Shown: positions 1 to 7,100 of the stretch, in pieces | Position numbering within the stretch: the stretch's first letter is position 1 | Layout of the letters: the number at the start of each line of letters is the position of its first letter | Assembly: GCA_012799165.1 (NCBI GenBank) | Contig: JAAZLU010000081.1 | Location: forward strand, 1 to 7,941 | DNA length: 7,941 bases | DNA from: Clostridiales bacterium | GTDB taxonomy: Bacteria > Bacillota > Clostridia > Peptostreptococcales > Anaerovoracaceae | Direction of reading: 5' to 3' | Program-made: the position numbers and the translations under genes | Notes under the pieces: model-generated | Databases searched by the model: none | Told to the model about the DNA's origin: nothing | Seen by the model: only the letters and a program-made list of their open reading frames with translations

Positions 1-372
1 CTTTATGCTCAGGATAGAGAGCAGAATGCACTTCGCGAGGAAAAGATTCGCACCGAAATATATTCCAAGATTCCGAGAATCAAGGAGATAAAGGAGGAAC
101 TGGGTACGCTCAGCTTCAATATTTCCAGATATATGCTCATGGGTGCAAATGGCAAGGAGGCCGTTTCGCGGGAGCGTGCGAGGGCAGAGGAACTCGGCAG
201 AGAGCGGGCTGAACTTTTGATCCGGGCCGGTTATAGTGCCGACGCGATGGACAGCATATATACATGTTCGAAATGCAGGGATACCGGTCTTCTGGAGGAC
301 GGCACAACTTGTTCGTGCTATGCCGATAAGTTGAAAACGCTGTCCGCAAGGGGCAATGATGGAATTCAATAA
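1..372 (+). CDS. DnaC/DnaI-like helicase-loader N-terminal zinc-binding domain, without ATPase domain (5' partial)
   Basis: The frame is open from base 1, so the true start lies upstream, probably by about 15-20 codons judging from relatives. The 123 visible residues match the N-terminal region of clostridial DnaC-like loaders: a charged helix, the YSKIPRIKEIKEELG segment, a second charged helix (RAEELGRERAELLIRAGY), then a zinc-binding motif CSKC-x11-CSC (Cys codons at 265, 274, 310, 316). In the full-length family (roughly 300-330 residues) this domain contacts the replicative helicase DnaB and is followed by an AAA+ ATPase domain. Here the protein ends 18 codons after the last Cys, with no Walker A or B motif, and no downstream frame carries one. 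It overlaps the next gene by 17 bases, implying translational coupling. It may be a standalone helicase-binding or regulatory domain, or a decayed loader. The family call is fairly sure; the function of the short form is unknown. Confidence 0.75.
   Translation, partial: LYAQDREQNALREEKIRTEIYSKIPRIKEIKEELGTLSFNISRYMLMGANGKEAVSRERARAEELGRERAELLIRAGYSADAMDSIYTCSKCRDTGLLEDGTTCSCYADKLKTLSARGNDGIQ
348..353 (+). promoter_or_regulatory. Ribosome binding site inside the DnaC-like gene
   Basis: AAGGGG lies inside the upstream gene. It sits 2 bases before the ATG at 356 and 5 bases before the in-frame ATG at 359, so the second Met is the better-spaced start. The choice alters the M23 protein by one residue. 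Confidence 0.45.
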
Positions 373-2221
373 AGAGAATATAGAAAAAAATACAAAGGAT
401 GCGGTCCACCCAGAACAGAGGGAATTTAAAAAGGAGCTGGATACGCTGGTCCGCGAAAAGATAGACAGCTTGTCCGAGAAGTTGGACGGCGCTGTTTTTG
501 AGAGCATGTTCAGGGCCAAATCTCGTGAATTTGAAGAGGAAAAACGCAGATATTACAGCGAGAAGGAGAATTCATCGAGGTCTATTCAGTCGAGGAGAAA
601 CGGCGAAGCTCAGAGCTATTCTCGGGGAGCAAACGGTGTCGATTCGGATAATGTGCGCGTCTATGCAGCCAGCACTGCGGCTCTTCGCGTGCCGCAGAGG
701 CGGGTCGTAAGCGAGGGCTTTATTTCCAGAACCTGGCGGCTCATAAGGACTCTTCTAAGACAGCGCAGTCAGATGAACGGCAAATACTGGTATACTGACG
801 AGCGAAGGCGTGCGGCTTACCGGGATATTGTCAGAGACTGCTGGAGCCCGCTCACGGATGCCTGGGAGGATTTGCTCAACTGTGCCTGGGATTTTCTGAA
901 TAAACTGGTAGAAGATCTCTGGGATTTAGTCTTGATGATTGCGGATCTCTTCATAGCCGCTTACCACTATGGCGGCAGTTTCCTTTACTATATATGGGAC
1001 CTTCTTTGGGATGCGCGCTATTGGGTATGGTTCAGGCGGAAGAATATATTTATGGGATTTTCATTGCTGCTGACGGCGGGAGCCGCATCCGTCATTCTTA
1101 TCGCTTTTATGACGAGTTACGAATACAGTTATCACGGCAAGATTCTCGGTGTTGTCAGAAACAAAGAGGATGTCTATAAGACGATAGAAGTTCTGAGCGA
1201 CAGATTGTCCAAGGCCGCCGGATCCAACGTATACATGGATGTGGAAAGGGATATAGAATTCAAAAAAGTTGTCGGTCTAGTTAAAAAGATAGACAGTGAA
1301 GATGATATTCTGAATACGATAACATATATGAGGGATCTTCAGGTCGAGGGTTATGCAATTGCTCTTGACGGTAGGCAGATGGTGGTCATGTCGAGCGAGA
1401 GGGAGGCTAAGGATCTACTGCACGAAATTCAAAACGATTATGCGGGTGCCGCATCAGGGGTTGTATACACGGATATCTCCTACGAGCAAAATGTGGAAGT
1501 AAAACCCGTGGAATGTCTCCTTGGCTCCATATGGACAAAGAGCGAAGCGAAGAGCTATCTCGTAGGTATGGGCCCCGAGTCTCCTTCGCGCATAACGATA
1601 AGGACTACGGAGACCAACACTTATACGGAGTCGGTGTCATACAGCAGAACATATATAGATAATGCCTCTTTGTATGTTGGCGAGACTCGCATTAAGAGCG
1701 AAGGCAAGGAAGGGAAAGATCTCGTAGTTGCGACCGTGGAGCGCGTGAATGGCGTCGAAGTGTCCAGAATCGTCACTTCTACCACCAGCATAATCGAGCC
1801 CGTAAACGAAATATATTACAGAGGCACCAAACCCATACCCGAAAAACTGGGTACGGGTACAATACTTTGTCCGCTTACGGATTACAGGCTCACTTCCGGT
1901 TTCGGCCCGCGCTGGGACGGTTTCCATGCCGCCATAGATATGGCAGCTCCGACGGGCACCAAAATCTACGCTGCGGACGGCGGGGTCGTCACATTCTCGG
2001 GTAGAAGGGGAACTTACGGCTACTTAATAATTGTCGACCACGGCGGTCTGATGGAGACCTATTACGCTCACTGCAGCAAGTTGCTCGTAAGCGAGGGCGA
2101 TAAGGTATATCAAGGACAGACTATAGGCCTTATAGGAAGTACCGGAAGGGCCACCGGACCGCATCTGCATTTTGAGGTCCGCTATAACGGTGTAGCGCAA
2201 AATCCGTTGGATTACTTATAA
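356..2221 (+). CDS. Membrane-anchored G5-domain M23 metallopeptidase (cell-wall endopeptidase)
   Basis: This 621-residue protein is likely a zinc peptidase that cuts peptidoglycan cross-bridges outside the membrane. Residues 1-130 are charged and probably cytoplasmic. Residues 163-228 are unusually rich in Trp, Tyr and Phe and look like amphipathic or interfacial helices; 190-217 could be a membrane hairpin. After RRK (227-229) comes a clear membrane helix at about 231-252, giving an N-in type II topology. Extracellular residues 258-400 hold two degenerate alpha/beta repeats typical of clostridial G5/M23 proteins, followed by a G5 domain at about 413-490. The M23 (LytM-like) domain at about 500-621 is complete: H524 and D528 (HxxxD) plus H605 as zinc ligands, with H572 (YYAH) and H603 (HLH) as catalytic histidines. 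By analogy with family members it may act in wall remodelling or sporulation. It is probably cotranscribed with the overlapping upstream gene. The long aromatic N-terminal extension is the odd part. Confidence 0.92.
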   Translation: MMEFNKENIEKNTKDAVHPEQREFKKELDTLVREKIDSLSEKLDGAVFESMFRAKSREFEEEKRRYYSEKENSSRSIQSRRNGEAQSYSRGANGVDSDNVRVYAASTAALRVPQRRVVSEGFISRTWRLIRTLLRQRSQMNGKYWYTDERRRAAYRDIVRDCWSPLTDAWEDLLNCAWDFLNKLVEDLWDLVLMIADLFIAAYHYGGSFLYYIWDLLWDARYWVWFRRKNIFMGFSLLLTAGAASVILIAFMTSYEYSYHGKILGVVRNKEDVYKTIEVLSDRLSKAAGSNVYMDVERDIEFKKVVGLVKKIDSEDDILNTITYMRDLQVEGYAIALDGRQMVVMSSEREAKDLLHEIQNDYAGAASGVVYTDISYEQNVEVKPVECLLGSIWTKSEAKSYLVGMGPESPSRITIRTTETNTYTESVSYSRTYIDNASLYVGETRIKSEGKEGKDLVVATVERVNGVEVSRIVTSTTSIIEPVNEIYYRGTKPIPEKLGTGTILCPLTDYRLTSGFGPRWDGFHAAIDMAAPTGTKIYAADGGVVTFSGRRGTYGYLIIVDHGGLMETYYAHCSKLLVSEGDKVYQGQTIGLIGSTGRATGPHLHFEVRYNGVAQNPLDYL

Positions 2222-2334
2222 GTTTTGTTTAGTCCTGAACTTAGAATGTAAAAATAATTAAAACTCGCCCCTGAATTTTCTGTAATTTCGCATTGAGCCC
2301 CCGGAAATGGAAGAATATTTTAAGTTTCGCACAT

Positions 2335-2366
2335 AAATATCGGCTCCCGAATGGAGGCCGGTATTT
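2335..2366. terminator. Probable bidirectional terminator between convergent genes
   Basis: A stem pairs AAATATCGGCTCC (2335-2347) with GGAGGCCGGTATTT (2353-2366) around a 5-base loop, with one bulged C and one G-T pair. The + strand side is followed by an AT-rich, T-containing run (TATTTAAATTCTTC); the - strand side ends in TATTTATG. The hairpin lies 8 bases past the regulator's TAG stop and 113 bases past the peptidase stop, as expected between convergent genes. The U tract is weak on both strands. Confidence 0.55.
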
Positions 2367-2374
2367 AAATTCTT

Positions 2375-3901
2375 CTATATATTTTGTTTCAAAAGATTTA
2401 TGTATTCTTTCAGCTTATCGGAGCTTTCCTTCTTGTCGGGGGATTGAAAGGATTTTTCACCGATTAAAGATATTAAATAATCCCATAATACGGCACTCAG
2501 GTTGCTTTCATCAAAAGCAAGCACCACAGGAGGCTCAGAAGTCTTTGTTATAATCGCTCCTAAATTTTCCTTAACATAAATCATGCATCGGCTTTCGAGG
2601 GCCTTTTTAGTTAAATAAATATTAAAGTTCGGATAGGCATCCAAAAGACGCTGAATATTCTCTAAATGAGATATGTATTCCTCAAGCGTGTAATACATTT
2701 CCTGGCCGCAGAGCATATCCGATGCGGCAATCGTTACTTCTCCTTTTATTATGCTCTTAGAATCCACGATTTTTATGATTTCAAAAAACGAATTATCTTT
2801 CAACTGCTGCTTAAAATTCAAGATTCTGTTTTTTGAAAGTTTATTATAATTTAAATTCGTATCCGTGATGCGGGATATAACTTTAGAAGAAAGCGAATCC
2901 GGCATTGTTAATAAGGAGAGAGATTCAGTTATTATTATGCAATCAGTTCTTTCTTTTTCAAACTCCAAAATAGTGTTAATACATGACGTTTTTTCGTGGG
3001 GTGTAAAAATTTTCATAAGGGGTTTGCATAAACTTATATATTGATTGAACTCCTCTGTCAGTGCCAATACAGCTTCCCTGTTTTTAGTATAAAAATTAAC
3101 AGCTTTATTGATCATATCTCCTGTTGTACTCGATGTTACAGCAGCTGTGCCGGGAGCGACAAAAAGACTCCTCTTGAATACTCCGTCTCTCTTCTTCGGA
3201 TAATAATAAGGTTCTATAAGACCGGACATATAAAGGGGCATCCACTGGTTTATAGCACACAGCATCTCGTCAAGATCGCGGCTTACCGTATGAATAATCT
3301 TTATGCGATTGCCTTTCGACAGCACTTGCAACATTAATTCAGTCCACTTTGCAACGAATTTTCTGTCAGATGTCAACCAGTCCGTGGGCTCGTCACTGTA
3401 CAGCAATAAGCTTTGTGATTGCTCTTGAGCAATAACTTCGGAAAGAAAATTTTCGACAGCAAGCCTTTTCCCTTCGAGCCCAAAATAAATCTCAGTGTCG
3501 TTTACCGAAGACTCTGTCGGCAAAAAGGCGGCATTCTCAGAGGTGAATTGCCGGGTAGAAATGTTCGATATATGATTTAGAAAAATTTCAATTTTTTTAG
3601 CGTCTTCTTTTTTCTCTTCAATAAGCCAGTCCAGGATAAAACTGTAGCTGCCAATTGTATCCAGAGAACGGAGATCTATATTAAGAACGTCCGCAAGAGC
3701 CTTGCGCTGATAATCGGCGACACAGCGCCTTGTAAAGAATTCCGCCATCAGACGCAAAGAATTTTCGTCCTTAACAGCGTTTCGTTTCCCTCTGCGCAAG
3801 CGGCTGATATGGGAAGAATCGAGATTGATGTATAACGACAAAGCGCTGTTTGTCGTGTTTGTTATGTTCATTAAAAAGTCGAGTTTTTCGTAAAATTGCA
3901 C
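2375..3901 (-). CDS. Large helix-turn-helix (XRE-like) transcriptional regulator with uncharacterised C-terminal region
   Basis: A 508-residue protein. Residues about 17-40 form an XRE-like helix-turn-helix ending in SSHISRLRRGKR, the usual recognition-helix pattern. The rest has no signal peptide or membrane helix. Residues 138-262 form an alpha/beta region with the segment GNRIKIIHTVSRDLDEM (197-213) and the aromatic patch EPYYYPKKRDG (230-240). A similar alpha/beta core follows at about 370-480, ending with VVLAFDESNLSAVLWDYL (459-476). I recall similar roughly 500-residue regulators in Lachnospiraceae and relatives, but know no defined ligand; a PLD-like effector fold is only a guess. The start is GTG, placed by a strong ribosome site. 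The gene diverges from the surface-protein gene at 4191, so control of that gene or of itself is the natural inference. It is AT-rich: 22 of 60 bases are G+C in 2581-2640, against 31 of 60 in 5281-5340. Confidence 0.8.
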   Translation of the reverse strand: MQFYEKLDFLMNITNTTNSALSLYINLDSSHISRLRRGKRNAVKDENSLRLMAEFFTRRCVADYQRKALADVLNIDLRSLDTIGSYSFILDWLIEEKKEDAKKIEIFLNHISNISTRQFTSENAAFLPTESSVNDTEIYFGLEGKRLAVENFLSEVIAQEQSQSLLLYSDEPTDWLTSDRKFVAKWTELMLQVLSKGNRIKIIHTVSRDLDEMLCAINQWMPLYMSGLIEPYYYPKKRDGVFKRSLFVAPGTAAVTSSTTGDMINKAVNFYTKNREAVLALTEEFNQYISLCKPLMKIFTPHEKTSCINTILEFEKERTDCIIITESLSLLTMPDSLSSKVISRITDTNLNYNKLSKNRILNFKQQLKDNSFFEIIKIVDSKSIIKGEVTIAASDMLCGQEMYYTLEEYISHLENIQRLLDAYPNFNIYLTKKALESRCMIYVKENLGAIITKTSEPPVVLAFDESNLSAVLWDYLISLIGEKSFQSPDKKESSDKLKEYINLLKQNI

Positions 3902-3906
3902 TATAA

Positions 3907-3914
3907 ATCACCTC
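3907..3914 (-). promoter_or_regulatory. Ribosome binding site fixing the regulator's GTG start
   Basis: On the - strand GAGGTGAT, within AAAGAGGTGAT, is a near-perfect match to the 16S rRNA 3' end. It ends 5 bases before the GTG at 3901, which decides for GTG as start. Confidence 0.85.
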
Positions 3915-3955
3915 TTTTCAGCATTTTACCATGAGCCAACCGAAACATTCAATAG

Positions 3956-3993
3956 TTTTGACAGGATTCGTGTCAAAAAATGGCCGTGTCAAA
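3956..3993. promoter_or_regulatory. Candidate operator: TTTTGACA/TGTCAAAA dyad plus third half-site
   Basis: TTTTGACA (3956-3963) and TGTCAAAA (3971-3978) are a perfect 8-bp inverted repeat around a 7-base spacer. A further copy of CGTGTCAAA (3985-3993) repeats the right half (3969-3977) at a 16-bp offset. The middle half-site doubles as the candidate -35 box of the regulator promoter, which suits autoregulation. The binding protein is inferred, most simply the adjacent helix-turn-helix protein. Confidence 0.5.
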
Positions 3994-4010
3994 TGTTCCT
4001 GCATTATATG

Positions 4011-4059
4011 AAGAACTTAATCAATATTTTATTATCTAATTGAGTATTTATCAGTTCTT
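4011..4059. repeat. AT-rich nested inverted repeat upstream of the surface-protein gene
   Basis: AAGAACT (4011-4017) and AGTTCTT (4053-4059) are perfect inverted 7-mers. Inside them TCAAT (4021-4025) and ATTGA (4039-4043) form a second inverted pair. It could be an operator, or a weak stem in the leader followed by TTTTAAT. In DNA this AT-rich, chance alone could give part of it. Confidence 0.3.
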
Positions 4060-4174
4060 TTAATCTGTTACATGGCTTGTAATATTAGCGCTTCCGGATA
4101 TGCGGCTTAAAATCGGCTTTCTTTAAACAAAGGCATAAGCGCCGCGACAATCGATGTAAATTTTTTTAACCGGG

Positions 4175-4183
4175 TAAGGAGGA
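4175..4183 (+). promoter_or_regulatory. Strong ribosome binding site of the surface-protein gene
   Basis: TAAGGAGGA ends 7 bases before the ATG at 4191, a near-consensus site. It supports this start, as does the signal peptide that begins there. Confidence 0.9.
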
Positions 4184-4190
4184 AAGAATC

Positions 4191-7100
4191 ATGCGTAAGA
4201 AAGCACTGTCATGGATATTGACAATCGCAATGGTATTGCCGCTGTTTGCAGCGATGCCGATTACAGTCGCAGCGGCCGATTATGTCTGCGAAGTTAAAGG
4301 TGTGCAGTACCTGAATTTAGATGCGGCAATCGCTGCTGCCGCGCCGGGTGAGGATACAATTACATTGCTGGCGAATATCGATTATGAGGGTCAGATAGCG
4401 CCGACCTTTTATATGTATATAAACCTCAACGGCCATACGCTCAATGTGGTTAATAACTCCGGGGCGGCTCTGTTGGTCGACGGACATGAATTAAACATAA
4501 GCGGCGAGGGAGAGTTCAATGTAACAGGCAGCGATTACGGCGTCTATGCCTGCAACGGAGGCAAAGCGAAGGTGAGCAAAGCTACAGCATCGGCAGCCGG
4601 GGGTAGAGCCGTGTATGTAAGCGGCTTCAACAGCTCGGTAACTGTTGAAGGAGACGCTGTTGCCAACGGAGAAAACGGGGTCGCTGCCTATACCAACGGT
4701 GATAATTCCTGTACCGCTACGATTGAAGGGGATGTATACGCCAACGGCGTGGGTGGAATCGGTGCCTGGGCCGATACGGCAAGTCAGATTACGGTTAATC
4801 GCAGAATCCATGCGAGCAATTATCTGAAGTGCGGTACTACGATAAAAGCTGAAGGAGAACAGAACTCAACTGTTGATAACTATCATGTTTACATGGACGG
4901 CTCAAATGCGGTGCGGGCAAGACAGGAAGTCTGCAATCTTAACGGTACAAACTATCTATACTTGGAAGATGCACTGGCTGCTGCCGGGCATGGCGACACT
5001 ATAACTCTTCTTGCCGACATCCGCTATAAAAAAGAAATAATCCTGGAAGGCAAGGACCTCCACTTTAATCTGGATATATATAAACTTAATATCGGTAACG
5101 GCACTTCCAATCCGGCCCTCAAGGTAGACAGAGGCATTCTTAGCATAGATGAGTCCACCGGTGCCGGCGAATTTAATATAGTTGCCGGATATATCGGTGT
5201 AAAACTCTTAAACGGCGGCTCGGCTGCTGTAACATCCATTTACGAGGAAAGAGAAAGCGCGCTCTCCGGCTATGGTATTTCTGCTGATGGCGGATCGCTT
5301 ACAGTCACTGGAAATATCAAAGTGACAGGCCATGTGGGCACGGCGATGATTGCAGGCGGAGGCAGCTCTATTCATGTTCTGGGTAATATTGAATGCAGAC
5401 AAGGCTTAACTGTAGGGGGTTCGAGAACAAATGTGGTCGTCGACGGGAATCTTATCGCCAGCAACGGCACCGCTATGACAGTACATGACGGTGCAAGCGT
5501 TACGGTTAAGGGTAATGCCAGCGGAGCTTTCCGCGGAATTGGTGCATATGCCCGGTCAGGTGACGGCGGCAAGGTGCATGTCCTGGGTAATGTAAATGGC
5601 GCCGGCGAGTACGGAATAGAAGCTTTAGCCGGTTCTGAAGTAATAGTTGACGGTTATGTAAGCAGTCTGAAGGGACTTAAGGCCTACGGCGAAGGAACGA
5701 GCATTACGGTGAATGGAAATACGACATCTACGGGCGCAGGCGAACACGGCGCAAGTGCCTTTGAAGGTGGACTTATTACCATAGGCGGGAAAATTATTGC
5801 GCCCGAGTATGTTTTAATCGAGCAAACAACGCTGGGCGAGGCCGAAGGCGTTGTCAAGGGTCGCTATAAGGTCTACAGCGACGGTACAAGCACAGTTCGC
5901 TTAAATTGGTTAGAGTTTTTTAAAGAAGATTTTGAGCGCGGTATAAATAATCCCGGTTGGACCTGGTCCGGTGAAGGATGGAGTATTACTGACTATTTAA
6001 ACCGTCCGGCTGCAGATGCTCATTCCGGCAATTATGTCGCCATGTTTAATTCTTTCAGCAAGCCGAGTATCAGAGGCCTTCTCTATCAGACCGAGTCGCT
6101 CGACCTTACAAACGGGAGCGAATATTGTCTGGAATTCTGGATGTACCATGATAGCGGACAAGACGGTTTAAATGATAGAATAACGGTTCAAATTTCCACC
6201 GACGGAGGCGTCAATTGGAGCGATCTGGAAACATTCAGTCGCTATTCAGAAACCACGGGATGGAAGAAGGAATCGATCAGTTTGTTCGCATACACCGGAG
6301 AGCCCGATGTTCGAATAGGCTTTTTAGGCATATCCGTCTGGGGTAATAACATCTTCATCGATGACATCTCGGTTTCGCACAAGTGCATTATAGCCGGCTG
6401 TGCGACTACGGATGCATACGGCGGCTTTATCGAATCGAGCGAAATTGGCGGAAAAACTTACTACCATGTTTCCACCCCCGAGCAGCTTGCGCATATTAAC
6501 GAGCACCCGAATCACAATTTTATTTTAACAGATGATATCGATCTGTCCGGCAGGCAATGGGTTCCTATCGGGAAAACTTATGAAAGCTCCTTCAACGGCC
6601 ATTTCGACGGCAACGGACATTCCATATCGGGAATGACCATAACGCGAAACTGCGGAGCGAATGCTTACGGATTGTTCGGTTATCTCGGCATTAATGGAAT
6701 TATTGAAAATTTAATACTTGAAAGCGGAAATATCGAATTTTCAGAAGCGGCAGGGTATGGATTTTTCGGCGGAATTGTCGGATACAGCAGAGGCCTGGTT
6801 AAAAACTGCGTCAACAAAGCGCATGTAATCATAATGTATGGCGGTACCTATGCGGGCGGAATCGTCGGCGTTGGCAATTCGGATATAGATTCACTCGACG
6901 GATGGTCGGCTCGCATATATGGTTGCCGCAACGAAGGTTCTATCCGAATTGAAGGTGCAGGCTCCGTAGGCGGTATTATTGGCGCTCAGATTAATTCCAA
7001 TTTTGCAACATACATTGACCAATGTTCCAACAGCGGCACTATAAGAGGCGGAGCCGGTGCGGAGGCGGGCGGAATTGCAGGAAGAATCAATAATGCCCAA

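Larger units (their letters stand above)
3902..4190. promoter_or_regulatory. Divergent intergenic control region
   Basis: This 289-bp AT-rich spacer must carry promoters for both the regulator (-) and the surface protein (+). On the - strand, TTGACA (3976-3971), an 18-base gap and TTGAAT (3952-3947) form a plausible sigma-A promoter that would start transcription about 40 bases before the GTG. On the + strand no convincing promoter was found; TAATAT at 4080-4085 is a possible -10 box without a good -35. The + leader has a run of seven T (4161-4167) just before the ribosome site. No riboswitch was recognised. Confidence 0.5.

Noticed and set aside
137..409. Antisense open frame across the DnaC-like gene
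   Set aside because: It lies opposite a gene with recognisable family motifs, has no ribosome site that I could see, and its translation resembles no protein family.
356..700. Possible frameshift continuing the DnaC-like protein into an ATPase domain
   Set aside because: No Walker A (GxxGxGKT/S) or family linker was found in any + frame downstream; the next frame is clearly the N-terminus of the M23 protein.
2293..2553. Small + strand open frame spanning the terminator and the regulator's 3' end
   Set aside because: It runs through the hairpin and is antisense to the regulator; its translation looks like shadow sequence.
3958..3963. TTGACA as a + strand -35 box for the surface-protein gene
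   Set aside because: No acceptable -10 hexamer lies 16-18 bases downstream (the bases there are ATGGCCGT), so the word is better explained as an operator half-site.
4161..4167. Seven-T tract as a slipped-strand phase-variation switch
   Set aside because: The tract is short, lies in the leader rather than the reading frame, and such runs are common in AT-rich spacers.
4120..4190. Leader segment vaguely like a c-di-GMP riboswitch (AAAGGC, GCGCCGCGAC, ACCGGGTAA)
   Set aside because: The ordered paired elements of the class I riboswitch are not present, and no paired stems could be drawn around these words.
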